Shown piece by piece: positions 12,951 to 25,841 of a DNA stretch of 64,000 nt. The translations under genes and the position numbers were made by a program. The notes under the pieces are model-generated. The model had not been told where the DNA came from. It saw nothing but the letters and a program-made list of their open reading frames with translations, and ran no database searches. The DNA lies in the NCBI GenBank assembly GCA_027886175.1, contig JAJNNQ010000003.1, positions 24,593,501 through 24,657,500 of the forward strand, in the 5' to 3' direction. Position 1 is the stretch's first letter, and each line of letters starts with the position of its first letter. The stretch is from Phylloscopus collybita (lineage: Eukaryota; Chordata; Aves; Passeriformes; Phylloscopidae).

Positions 12951-15900
12951 GCTGAACATGGGTTAAACCCACTGTGTTGGAAATTATTATTGTACAATTG
13001 GATGTATTACTTTCAGAACACGCAGCCCTCACTGAACATTGCTGAAGTCTCTTCTATTGGGGACCCTCTGGTAACCAGAATTTGCTGTGGATCCCAAGCA
13101 GAACTCCAGCAGCCCACAAGGGCTGCAGTCCTGCATACCCTGGAAACCAAAGCATGGTCACTGCAGTAATTCATAGGCTTTAGGGAATGAGAAAAAAAAC
13201 CCAAAACAATCAGAGAATAAAAGAGGAAACCACTAATAAGCAAAGAAATGAGCTGCAAAACATCTTTAAAATTAAATAGTGTTTATCTAAATCTCATCCT
13301 TTGGAAACTTTTAGCCTCTTCCCAAGTCTTGACCAGAATCACCAAGCTTACAGCCTGGGCAATTGAAGCACTTTCTGTCCAGTAAGATAAGACTAACCCA
13401 CTTGAGTTCTCCTTACTTGGGGCTGAGACTTTATACCTGATGAAGATAAAAATCCAAAGAGGAGTTGGTAGTACAGCGTGCAACCGACAGAAACAACACT
13501 TTGAATGGTGTACACTGTCAAAAAAATTTCCATGTTGGCTTTTTATTAAAAAGCTTGCTAAGCCTTTCTAGGACTGACAGAGAGAAGGAAATGTCTTGCA
13601 GCAGTCAAGGCTCGCAGGGCAATTGTTGCAGTTTAGAGCTCATCATTTTTCCCTCCTTTCATTATTCCTCAGCCCGCTGTGGCTGACATTATGCATACAT
13701 AACCAGCTCACAATCACTTCCTTATTGCATTTGATTTCCCATGTTTCACCCTGCGGATTTTATCTTGCTAATGAAACCCAGGGTATTTGTCCTCAGGTAT
13801 TCACATGGTCCCCATTTGCCAGAGAGCCTGAAGACCTGAGCATCTTAATGGAGCCTTACAAATTCCACTGGCTGCTTCTGAACCACCCGAGATGAAAATA
13901 GACTTTAAGTCATTCAGGCTGGGTCACTGGTGTTGTGTATCAATTATGCAGATTCCCTCAAACGGATTCTGAAAGCATCTGTCACACATGAAAGAAAAGC
14001 TCTGTGAGCCTTTCCAAACAGAAATGTCTTTTGTTCTCTGACGACTTCGTACATAAAGGTGTGAAACGAGACGGTTCAAACAGGCTTTCCTGTGACATGG
14101 AGCAAGGAGAGCCTATTGCAGGGATCTGGGGAAGATAGCTTTTCATGGATGCTAAGGACTGGATGGGTGAGGTGGGGGCTGCCTACCCCCAGCCCAGCAC
14201 TCACCCTGGGGCAGTTCTCACTGAGGGAAGAGCATAAAGGGAATTCTGTTCCCTCTCTGAGCACACAGGAACTTTCCGAGAGGAAATGTGCACAAGCACA
14301 AGGCTATGAAGGTTTCAAAGACTGTATAATGAGAGTGATATGCTGATAATCAGCTTAATTCCCATTTCAAACACCAAAGTCCTTTTGTGAATCTGGCCCT
14401 ATAGACTTAATCCTGCATATAGCTTAATTAGCTTAATTGTTGGCCATGTCTGGTGAGGGGAGGGTGGGCAGGACAGTGTGCTCTGGGGAAACTGTCCACA
14501 CCCAGCAGGTCAAAGAAAAGCTTATGGTGGATGGGGCTTGGAGGGCTCTAAATGGAAACGGCTTTGTTTCAGGAACAAGAAGCCTGGGAAGAGGCTGCAG
14601 AAGTTTGTGTTCAGATAGGCAGAAGTAACTGGGACTGAATAAAGAGGAACCTCTTAAAGCTTTTCAGGACCAGAATGGTCCCATGCCCAGGGCACTGAGG
14701 ATCGCTTTTTCTTTCTTGTCTCCAGACAAATGTCTAATTTCACTGTTCATGACCAGGGAAGTGAGCCTGTGACTTATTTCTCTTCACTCTGAAAGAGCAC
14801 AGCTCAAACCTGGCTGTAATTCCTCCATATGCCACTTTCCTTCATGCTTTCCCTGGGACAGAGTCCGTGTGCTCGTAGCTTGGGACGCCTTACAGGACCA
14901 ACATCCCACTGCTCTGTGAACTGCTTCCTGACAGGCAGGGAGAACTGTGCCTGAGATCCTCCTGTGGAGGGGACTCTCAGAGGCATGGAAAGGGCTCTGG
15001 GACCAGGGCTCTGCTCCTGCTGCCTTTGCAGGGACACAGTGTGCCTGCCACGTGCCCTGCTGGCATCACAGCTGACCTTTAGTCACCCTGGAGTTCAGGG
15101 GTCTGAAGTTACATTTCCCCCTGGTAAATCACTAATAATTTGGCAAAAGAAACACTTAAGCATCATCCTTTCTTTAAGAAAAGTAAAATAAAAATTGGTC
15201 TTGGCTGGGCAACTTCTGGGCGAGTATTTTCTGTTGCATACAGGGAACATGAAATTCTACTTTATGTAGCAAAAGGCAGGTGTATAATTGAATAAATATC
15301 TACCTAAGTATCCATATAAACCTTTTTAGGTGATTGAGACTACCAGAATAGAAGTGGATTTTGGAACTTTTTTTTTCTTTACCCTGGTATACATGGTTAA
15401 ATGAGGAGAAAGTTGGGTCAAGCTGTCTCAGTCTGTAGAAGCCTCATTAAAAAGTAAAATAAGCTATCCTTCTGCAGTGAAGAAACCATTAAATATAAGT
15501 TCCATAAATATTTACTCATGTGAAAGAAAACCTTAATCCAAAGAGTTTGAGACACAGTCTTGTTTTACTTGTCCTACTATAAAAAGACTCCAAGCCTGCC
15601 CAACCTGATCAAGCTGCCTTTCTAATACTGTAAACACGTGTGTTTTCCCACGATATCCCAGAGGACAGCATCGTATTACATTACACACCACAGCCACAAG
15701 CATTTAAACAGGCAGAAAGTTCACCCTGGCTATCAGCTAGTTCCTCAGTCAGGCAGGCAAGGCAGTTAAACTGGAGTTAAAGAACCTTGAAAGAATGTGG
15801 AGTCATCCACAATCCCAGAGCTTTGTTGTACAACAGAAACGATGGGACTCGGGGGCACGTTTAAACAACCAGAAAAGGAGAAGCAATATCCCTAAAGTCC

Positions 15901-16426
15901 TCTCCCTGTCCCCAGGCAGTGCTGTCAGAGTGGTTTGTGCAGCAGATGATCGATGCCTCCCTGGCACTGGAGACTTGGCTGGAGTCTGCCCTTCCTCCTG
16001 CCTAGCACAGCTCACACTGGAGGCAGACCTCCACAAACTCAACAAGGCTGCTCAGCGGTCAGCCAGGTGCTCTGTTCTCCTCACACAGGGATTAAAAAGT
16101 AAATCCTGCTTTGGAGCTGTACCCCTGAATGTAACGTGAACGCAGACCAGCTTGAGAGAGTCACCATTCCTGCTGAGGAGAGACTGGGGCCTTCCAAACA
16201 TTCCACCTTTCATGTCTGAAGCAAAGCCCGGTTCCTGGCAGAACCAGGGTCCCTAAGTGATGACATTCACACAGGTGCTGATGGACCTGTGCAGGATGGG
16301 CACTGCTGAGCTGTGACAAGCCCTCTGAGCTCAGCAGCACTGCCCCTGTGTAAAGCTCTCATTTCACTCTGTCCCTGTTAAGCTGAACAAAGTAGCTGTC
16401 AAACACTTCACCTTCTCTCCCCAGTA
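12951..16426. other. Non-coding sequence, no gene recognised
   Basis: No recognised coding exon. The segment alternates AT-rich stretches with GC-richer patches (about 14,100-14,250, 14,800-15,100 and 15,900-16,080) in which unrelated open frames appear on both strands. Around 14,340-14,445 there is a run of AGCTTAATT-type motifs. I see no repeat family or RNA gene that I can name. Confidence 0.5.
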
Positions 16427-16516
16427 GCTTGACTTGCCTGTAATTTTGGCTCCTGGCACCATACACTTTTTTAAAGTACTTAGTATTAGCATGTCTTATT
16501 CCCCCCCAGCCATGCC
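16427..16516 (-). mobile_element. Possible ancient CR1/L3-like LINE fragment
   Basis: Read on +, this stretch resembles the antisense of the reverse-transcriptase region of very old CR1/L3-type LINEs. It has a CTTGACTTGCCTGTAATTT segment followed by CTCCTGG, a T-rich block, TTTTAAA, and then a degenerate block like that preceding the CCAGTC(A/T)TCTGG motif of such elements. The resemblance is judged from memory of the family and is short and diverged. If right, the element lies on the minus strand and is a decayed, non-coding remnant. Confidence 0.4.
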
Positions 16517-17243
16517 TTACAATCTGTTCTGCTGCTTCAGGCAGGTGGTGTGTCTTGGTAGACCCTGCATCTCATCTTCTTCTCTGTCCTGACAGTCTCT
16601 GACCCCCCTGTACACACTTTTCACACTTCTAGTCAAATGGGCATCTGTTTTCTCCTCCTTCCTCCTTATGGGGAGGTTTCATCCAAGTGCTAACCAGACT
16701 CTGCTCTCTAACAGTCATTCACTAACTCAACAAATAAGAACTTTTTAGAGGAATTTTACTGTTCATACAAGAACCTCCTTTCCTCTTGAACACATTCGTT
16801 CAAACTTACTTTGCACTTAGTTTCTCCTGTAAAAGTAAACATATGCAAATATGTTTTCTCACTTAAGGCATAACTATATTATTCTATTAATTAAAAAAAA
16901 ACATCCTTGTGTACTTTTCCATTAAAAATTGTGGTCCTGATTTGCAACAAACACTCCTTACTGAAAGCTTAATTGATGCTTTCGCACGGGAGCATATTAT
17001 CATTCAGTGTTTGCTAATATAGTCAGTGGCTAGAGTTTGTATTTCTCACAGAAGCAGTGTTTAATTTTCTCCCAGTGTTACCTACAATTAGCGGATTTAG
17101 CTTATCAGAAAATGCAGCAATAAGCATACACAACTCCCAGCCTCTAACTGGAGCAACTCAATATTGTTCAGTTGGGATAAGGAAGAAAAGTGAAGGCAGC
17201 TTTTTAAAAGGCCCCCAACCTTACTTCTTTTTCCTCTCTCTCC

Positions 17244-17267
17244 TTTTTTTTTTTTTTTTTTTTTTTT
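17244..17267. repeat. Poly-T tract, 24 bases
   Basis: An uninterrupted run of 24 T, preceded by pyrimidine-rich sequence (CTCTCTCTCC). Such tracts arise by slippage. No adjacent retroposed copy could be recognised on either side. Confidence 0.95.
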
Positions 17268-18504
17268 ATAAACATTAATGAAAATATATTTGGCATGAAT
17301 AATTTCTAGGCAGCAGAAACGTTACTGAATCTACCTTCTTTCCCTCACATGAAGCCACTGGCCATGCCCTCAGGTTGCAGTTGTTGTTTTGCTGCACCTT
17401 CTTTTGCTGGTTGCATGAAAGATTAATAGGGTTGGGTTACTGGCTTAAGAGTTTTCATGGGATTGTACAGCAGCAGCCAGTTCACATAACATGAGGCAAG
17501 CACTGTTTGCTCTTCTGCCCTGTCCTTCCTACAAGAAGGGTTATCAGTTTACTGTGTATAATCATCTAGCACCTGAGGAAAAATATACTTTGTTTTGATT
17601 AACATAGACAAAGTTCATTTAGACCCTCTCAGTATTCACAATAAAACCAGAAGTGAAGCTGGAGAAGCTCTATGCAGCCATGGCTGAGTTTTCAGAATGA
17701 AGTTTGGAGGAGTGCACACACATATGTGCATGGAAAGTGTGTGTGATTGTGTTGATATGAACTTAGAGCTTATGGAGATTATACCTGGTATCTCCAATTT
17801 TCTGGATCGCTCGTGTGAGGTCACCACTTCAATTGGCTTTTCTGCAAATACTGTGGAACACTGAAGGTGTTTAAAAGACATCTTTTCCAGACATCTTGTG
17901 AGGTAATTTTGACAGGGTTCAGGCTTCTTAGAACCTATCTCTATATTTATTACAGAATAAATAAAAATATACAAAAATATATTCTTATTTATTTTTTTTC
18001 ATGTATTTTATACAGGCAAACACACACGCATTAGGGATATCCACAAACTCTCCACACAAGGTGCATGTATGATTTTATGTACATATGTCTACATGTAAAC
18101 TATATCAAAACATGCATTTGGGTTCCTGCAGGTAGGAACTGACATGGATGCATGCAGATATATTAAACTGGATTGCAGTCTAGTTTTATTTCATAAAAAT
18201 TGTATAGGAATAAGTTGGAGTACTTCATAAAGAGCTACAACAAAGGCCACTGTATTCCCCCCAAGAGAAAGGCATGGGTATTCAGAAGGCCCTAAAAAGC
18301 TGCCAGTATTACAGCAGAATAACAGATATTTAAAGTGCTGTTTCTGGTCTACAGAGTTTCTGCAGCAGGGACGGAGAGCACGACTCTGGGACACAAGATC
18401 CCAAGGCTTTGATCAATCCCTACTCGTGTTCTGTTCCTGTGTCCCAAGCAGTGATTTTGGGTGAGTTTATTTTTTTAAGTGACTTCAATTATCCAGACTT
18501 TAGC

Positions 18505-18507
<3 letters not shown>
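17268..18507. other. Non-coding sequence, AT-rich
   Basis: No gene recognised. The stretch 17,700-18,170 is rich in TG/CA and ATG(T/C)A words (alternating purine-pyrimidine, as in decayed CA/TG microsatellites), but no perfect array survives. Confidence 0.5.

Positions 18508-18537
<30 letters not shown>
18508..18537. repeat. Poly-T tract, 30 bases
   Basis: An uninterrupted run of 30 T followed by AATTATTATTTTG. It interrupts an otherwise open frame on + and gives a polyphenylalanine translation, which argues that the frame is spurious. Confidence 0.95.
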
Positions 18538-18541
<4 letters not shown>

Positions 18542-21500
18542 ATTATTTTGCTACAGAGAAATACAGATGCAGTATGAAATTCATTCTGAAATTCCGTGTG
18601 GGGAATCCAGAGACAGTCCCAGTCCTTTTGAAGAGGATTATCCATGTCCTCATTCCCCTCTGCAGGGACAACAACAGAAGCTACTGCCATCAGGCTGTCT
18701 CCATTGCTCTGCCAAATCCAACAGACAAGTTCCCTGCTGACACAACCCCATTAAAATCACTGGATTTTCACCTTTGGAGATTATAGCCCTGAAACATTTT
18801 TCAGGGATTTCCTAGGAGAAAGAGCACAGATTGACCTTGAAAAGAAATTAGACACTCTGTCATCTATTGCCAGTATTTGAAATTCAACAGCTATAAGCTC
18901 AGGGAGGAGCAACACCTGGAAGGAATTCCACAAATCCTGTGGATAAAAATCATGCCTAAACAAAACAAGCACATGTTTCTATGCTTAGCCCCCAGCAACA
19001 GAATGTCATGTACAATGTGTGTGTGAACACGTAGCTGCTTTCTTTCTAAGGTTTTGAGAGCCTGTGGTACACAATGCTATGAGTAAAGTCCATTAAGCAC
19101 ACTGTCTAAACACTTGGAAAACAACACAGATGAAGAGTCACAACATATTACGAAACTTCATTTCCAAAGTTTAGATGCCTTCCTGTGAAAAATTCACATT
19201 AGAAATTAATGTGGATTAAGTGTTCTTGGGATCTCTGGATACTCAACCCTAAGTCTACACGAGAAGAATTCAAAACCAGACCTCCTTTTCCCATCCAAGT
19301 TTCCTCCTCCTGCTGTAGTTTCCAATGAAGTCACCACCCCCTGTAGCTCAGCACAGTTGTCACAAAGGTCAGTGAAGCTCTCACAGTGGCATCAGGGATT
19401 TATTTAGGACCTTATGCTGACTTTAACGTGGGGGCATGAGGAACCAGATCCATGTAAGAAGAAAGGGCTATTTCAAATAAACACCTGGGGAAAAATGAAG
19501 GAGACAAGAGAGCTCAGTGCTCTGCACACATCTCGAGTTGCCAACAGCTAGGTTTGCAGTTATGGTGGGTAGGCTGCACCAGGGTTAGCTGGAATCTGTC
19601 CCTGGGAATTTTCCCCAGTGCTGTCAACAGTATCCCTGGGCTGGATCTTATTTTAGCCATCCAGCTTAACCATGGTGTGTCTCACTCCAGGAATGATGCA
19701 CACCCCTCTCCTTCCATTGTGGTTCCCCTCCAAGATCAAGAGGCAGAAAACCATGCCCATGTCTGTCACTGATTACCAGACAATGCCATCCATGGGCCAG
19801 GGGAAGGACAAACAACATGTGGGGAGCTCTGTGCAGGGCCCAGGAAATTCCCTGCACATTGGAGTGCACTGGGCTCACGTGCCCAGGTTCCACAAGAGCA
19901 CGGTGTGTGCCACCACCCAGCCTGGCTGGCTGTCACCTCCTGTGTCCCAGGGCCTGCTGATGGCCCAGGGCTGTTCCTTTGCTGTTAATGCAAGGCATTG
20001 AGGGTTTGGCACGATTTACTAAATGGATGCACTTCCCTGGCAAGACAAGCAGCAGAAACGCTTCCTTCCAAGGACAGCAGTGTTCCTGAGACACAGCAGA
20101 CCACGCTGAATGCCTCTGCAGTCACTGCTTCCCTATTCCCACTCAGATGTGGGATGGAAGAGACTTCCCTGCTGGCTGACTACTGCAGAGCTTGTTCACA
20201 TGAATAGAGCAGACTGCTGAAAGATGGGATTTGAGGGGGGTCTGGCTGATCATCTGAAGCCTCAGCAGACTGGTTAGTTATCAATTAATTAAAAATAAAA
20301 CTCCCACTTGTTTAAAAAAAGGGCAGCTTTGGCAAAATAAGAACATATAATAAGAATAGATTATATTTTACCTCGGTCCACACAATGATGTGCATTTTAG
20401 AGTCTAAAAAAGCAAGAAGAGATAGAAGATTAACTTGTAAGGCAGAAATGTGAAATACTCGTTGCAACTACTTTCTAAAGCAAAATGAGACACCCTCAAA
20501 ATGATAAACATTTGCTTTCATAATATTCTCTTCCTTTTCTGTAGTACAGAGAAAGGAAAAGAAAAAGAGAGTGAATGAAAGAAAAAAAAAAATCCACCCT
20601 CCCTTTTTTTTTTTCCAAGAGTTTGGATCACTTGGAGGACAGAGCAAGAGTTAAAGTGGGCTGCTCACTCTCAGGAAGGACAAGGGTTTGCAGCAGCCTG
20701 TGTGCACTGGGTCTGAAAGTCTCAGTGCTGCAGAAGCAGCAGCAGGACTGCATCTCTGCCCACAGCAAGGGCATCCACAGCACAAACTCTGCCTGGATTG
20801 TGCTCCTCAGCACTGCCAGCACAGCTTTATGCTTTTCCATGACCTATTCAAGCACTGGCTGGGCTGAACCTCAGCCTGTGCCTGGGTCCTTGGTGGTATT
20901 TTCAGTCTGAGCTGGAAATGCATTTTCTGCAGGCCAGTTCAGACATGTTTACTAAAACTGCTGATTTTTAACACCTTTAGAAGAGGCCTTCAAACCGCTT
21001 TCTGTTTCTCTCTGGCCTTTACACAACCAGCTATCTCATCTGATTCTGTAGATCCCACTGACCACCCATGAAAACCCTGTCAACATGTGCTGTCTCAGTT
21101 TCACCTCTGGAAACTTGAGAAAAATTTCCACAGTATGTCCCCAATGAAAGAAATCCTGCAAGCACCACTGTACTCTGTTGAAAACTTGACTTTCACAGAA
21201 CAGTGCCTTAATCAATAATCAAGAGAACAGCTTTGAATGCATACAAATGATGCAGGTCCACTTCACCACAACTGTATGCTGGAATTTATTTTTGAACAGC
21301 ACAACATTTTCCAACAGATTGTATGTTAATGACAGTGCTGCTGGCAAAACAAACTCCCTTCACCCAAGCTGCTTCCAGATGCTAAACAAAGCCTTCATAA
21401 ACCCAGACTGTGCTTTAAAGGTAACCATCTCTAAACCTGTGTGAATGATTTAACATACAGTGCTGCACAGTCAATATCACTGCTATATAAGGTATCACCT

Positions 21501-24500
21501 CTGAATATGCAATGAAAGTTTTTGATTAAAGCATAAACGGAATGAGAAGTTAACAACTTCTATGAGCTTCTGCAGCTGGGTTTATTCAGAAGTAGCAGAG
21601 ACTGTACAGAAATCCACTTTGTCCAAGATAACCATCTCAGAATGTATTCTCTCTCTATATATATTTTTTCTATATTGTTTATTTGTTTCACACCTATACA
21701 CCTGCCCCAATACACAGAACAAAATTAAATTCTGGAAAAGTCCTGCTGTTGGAAAAATATGGTAATCTCAAAAGAGTAAAGTTAAATCCTTGTTGTTTTG
21801 TCATATAAATACTATACCCCTAATTTCTTTGACGAAGTAAGAGAATCTAACCTTTGAAAACGTCTTAATTTTTAAATAAATGAATTAAAAAAAAAAATCA
21901 TAAAAAGTCCCTGTGTTCTCTTCCAAAGGCAGACATATGTATTGGTAGAAATAAAGAAACTCATAATGTTTTGGCAAAGAAACAAGCACAATCCTGGTGA
22001 ATTTGGCATCTAAGGTGTTAATAACTCAGCACTCTATACCTGGGATAATTCTCTAATTAAAAAAAAAAAAAAGGGGGGGCTAAGTAAAATAGAAAAAACC
22101 CAAACATGTTCAGAGCAGCACAGAAAAGCATTGCTACAACAGCAAAACAAATCAAACCCTGATCAATGTCCCTGTGGTCACCTGTTAACCAAGACTCGTG
22201 CTGGGTTTCAAATGCACTTGGCATTGGAGCCATAGTTATCCCCTTGCCCTGATGCATTATGGAAATTAGACACATCTGAAACCACTTCTGGAAGAAGGAC
22301 AGCCCTCCTATTTTGCTTTCACACATCCTTTGTGGTGGTGCCTAAATTACAGATGAGGGCTAGAAAACAGTGCTTGCAGCTAGAGCTGAGCGAAGATGGC
22401 AGAAAGCCATCCCAATGACAGATCTGAAGGACTTCAAACAGGATTCAAACAGAGTCAGTTCTGTCACGTTTTGGTGCCATTAGTGTCTGTTTCAAGCAGT
22501 TGCTGTCCTTCCCTCTCCATTCACATAGAGCCTGGAAGGCAGAGAGCAGGGCGGGGACTATTTTGACTTCCTTGACTATAGAGGAATGAAATGAAAGAAT
22601 TCTCTTTTAAATACAAGGAACTGACTTTTAAATTCTCCAGCAGGTTGTTTCATTTAGAAGAACTACTAACAAAGGAGTAAAACCCTGTGTTTGCTCATCC
22701 CATTGCCAGATGGGATTTCTTAGGGTAGCAGAGTTGCCAAGCCCTGCTGCTGCTGCCTGACCAGTATCCTTGAAGAGGCAGCCACTATCCCTGAGTGAAA
22801 CCTTGGGAAATGGGCCCCACCACACAGCAGGGCACTGCTCAGGGCTGCTCCTGCCTGGGGACAATCCCACAGCACCTGGAATGACACAGAGCAGCTGCCC
22901 AAGCACAGGCTGGTGCTGACACCTCCAAAATGACAGCAGAGACATCTCTGTGTAGCACAGCTGTCTCTGCAACCCTGGCAGTGGAGGAGGTCCCACCCTG
23001 CTTAATCCTGTAACTGCCAAAAGAGCAGCCAGAACATCTTTGGGCATTTCTCAGTAAAAGATGACAGGAGGCTGGGCTACAACAGGATTCAAGCAGATGG
23101 TAGGAAGAAAAAAGCCCCAAACCAAACCACCCTCCACACTAAACATGCTCAGTCCCTCTGATTTCCTGCTGTTGTCATTGGAGTCAAAGCCACCCTCGAG
23201 CACTCCCCCATGACCAACAGTGCTTTTACTGCAGGCTGAGCCTCTGCTGCCTTAGTTCAGGCAAAGGCCTGGAAAGGTGTGTTTTGGCCAGCCTGGACCT
23301 GCAGGACATGAACTGAGAGCATCTCCTTGCTCCAGGGAAATCCAGCTGATGAGACCCCTCTTGAGGTGTCTCTGCACAGATCTTTGCTCCAGTGTGAATG
23401 CAAGACAGGCCACTTCCTACAGCCCAGGGCAATGAATGAAAATGTAATGGGAGTCAAATCAGATGCAACTGTTTTAAAGAAAATCAAGTTTTTTTGTAGT
23501 CTTTGAAGCCTTTGAGCAGCAGAAGTTTCTCTCCCTTACCTTAGGAGAGGACTCTGCAGCAGAAGCAACCCCCACACAAACAGCTGGACTCTGTCCCTCC
23601 TTGGTTTGACAAGGGTGGGTATGTGTTTTTGTCTAAGGCCTGCACTTGACCCCCTGAGCCAGATAAATACTTGGAAAAGACAAGGAAACTTTGTACTGTC
23701 ACCCCACCCCATTTCCATGGAAAGCTAAGCTGCCAAGCAAAGCTCTGGTGTAAGAAGCTTTGCATAAAAAAATACAAAAGAAAGAAAATCAGTATGTTTT
23801 CCTGGATGCAATGACTTAATACCACATTGTTTAGGGTCCTACTTAGTTCAATATCTTATCTTTATAAAAAGAAAATAAACCCCACATTTTCTTTTGAAAA
23901 GCATCCGCATTTTCTTCAGGTGTGTCTTACAATCTGGGGTTTCCCGCTGGAAATATTCTATCAAAGATCTGATTTGTCAGGATAGCTTCCAATTCCTTTC
24001 AGAGAGTCTCGATAAGATGTTTCAAAAGGAAATTTCAGGGATGCCCATGGAGTGCAGAGTTGTCATTAGTAAAGCTTTGAACTATAAAGAAAAGATTATG
24101 CTCATAATTGCAACTGTGCTGGCAATACACAGAGGGAACAGAGGGGGAAGAGCCCCATGCCCTGTGCCAGAGTACAGGATACCTCACCTGTGACTACTCT
24201 GCTCAAGAATCTCTCCTGTAGACCTGTCTCCACATAATTTTTCTATGCTTTACTGGAAGTATTTAATTTTCTAACTTGGGGATGCAAATTTCTACTTTTG
24301 TCCACAGTTGGTTCATGTATCAGAACAGAGACAGATGAAAATCAGCCCCAAGCATGACATCCCTGTGGGAGACAGCTGGAAGCAACCCCACCCCCCAGCA
24401 AGCTTTGATGCTAAAAACCTAACACAAAAATCATCTCCTCTTCTTCACAGGCTCTAAAGAAAATTCACAGAAGCCTGTCCACCATCTAATACAACTGCTG

Positions 24501-25740
24501 CCCTTCCAGGTCTTGGGATTCCATCTGCTCCTCTCACAGATCCAGGTGACAAGCTTCCACCTTCTGCAGAGAACTGCATTTTGGGATGACACTGCAGACA
24601 GGAGATGCAGGGATAAACTCTGGCATCATTGAGCAACAAGCTAATGCTGCCTTTGGCCAACTTGCAGAAAGCACAAAATAACTGTGTTCACAGCCACTGT
24701 GGTATTTAAGGGAGGATCTTAATGAGGCAAAGCTAGTGGGAAAATCTGTCTTTGATAGAAAAAAAAAATGAAACAACTCATCATGTATAAAAGGATTTTT
24801 CCTGTCCAATCTAGATAAAAGAAAGAAATAGGTAAAAAATAGGTAAACTTAGGATAGGCCTGAGCCCAGGTTTTCCATGGAAGAAAGGGATATGCATACA
24901 TGACCATTTAGGTTGTTTTCTTTCTGAGCTCACACAAAATCTGCTCTCAGTGCAAAGTTTTTATAGGGACAAGTAAAAATCATAACAAGCTCTCTGGAAG
25001 CAAAACTTCATGAACTCCAGGGTTATTGCAACTCTCTCCTACTTTTTTTTTTATTAGAGCACATCATATCACCTGCCAAACCTTCTGTTGTTCACAGTAG
25101 AAGGTCAAAGTGCTTTAATAAGAAGAGATACAGCAGATGTGCTTTGGATAAAACTGCATTTTTGATCTGGCCACAGGCTTTATGAATGCCATTCTAATTA
25201 CTTCATAAAACCTAACTAAGTTTTAATCCTACTCTTCTAGAGATTTACTTTCAGCCATGCTTTAATTAGAGATCAAAAATACACCTTCAAAAAAGCCCTC
25301 TTTAGACAACAAAACACCTTCAGAGCACAGTGCACACTTAGCCACAAAAATCCCCATGACACTGCTCTTATAAATCACTTCTCCTTGAGTCAGACAAGGA
25401 CAAATTACAGAAAAGACTCACCCCTGAATTCCCAGGAAAGCGTGGCTGGAACCACAGACCCAAATCCTCCCTTCATCTTGATCTGCTATTGACCACTGGC
25501 CATCCCAGCTAGAAAACTCAAGCCAGAGTTTCCAGGTGTGGCTGATTCTCCTGATTGCCAGACAAACCCCCTTCCTGCCCCAGGTGCATTCTATCATGCA
25601 GCAATGAAACAAACCCTCAGAAGGCAAATCCCCTGCCAATCCCACTCAGCTGATTCCAATTGCATAATAAGCCAAACCAACAGAGGCTTTCAGGTCAATT
25701 CCTGATTTCCAGTGAATTACCACTTCCATATTCAGGTTCA
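18538..25740. other. Non-coding sequence with GC-richer patch
   Basis: No gene recognised. A GC-richer patch at about 22,700-23,440 carries overlapping minus-strand open frames, the longest 139 codons (22,628-23,047). Its translation is rich in Leu, Gly, Pro and Ser without a recognisable domain, so I regard it as chance. At 22,059-22,079 a run of 14 A is followed directly by 7 G. Elsewhere I see only AT-rich unique sequence. Confidence 0.5.
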
Positions 25741-25841
25741 CATAGTTCTATAGTTCTGGTCTAGTTGAGGTGTTACAGTATGGGTTGGACTTGATGATCT
25801 TGAAGGTCTCTTCCAACCTAAAAATTCTGTGACTCTGTGGG
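25741..25841 (+). mobile_element. CR1 LINE, 3'-terminal fragment (avian type)
   Basis: The stretch shows the hallmarks of the avian CR1 3' UTR in order: a TGGTCTAGTTGAGGTG segment at about 25,758, then GGTTGGACTTGATGATCTT at 25,783, then GAAGGTCTCTTCCAACCTA, ending in ATTCTGTGACTCTGTG, a diverged copy of the terminal octamer repeat typical of CR1. It is a 5'-truncated, non-coding insertion of about 100 bp. CR1 copies lack a poly-A tail and end in this octamer, as seen here. The good match suggests a fairly young avian subfamily. This is the clearest clue to the host group. Confidence 0.92.

Noticed and set aside
17800..17960. CR1-like GAAGGTGTTTAAAAGACATC phrase
   Set aside because: It resembles one phrase of the CR1 3' region, but the flanking consensus is absent on both sides; probably coincidental.
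22628..23047. 139-codon minus-strand open frame
   Set aside because: It is Leu/Gly/Pro-rich, overlaps two other minus-strand frames, and has no domain or splice support.
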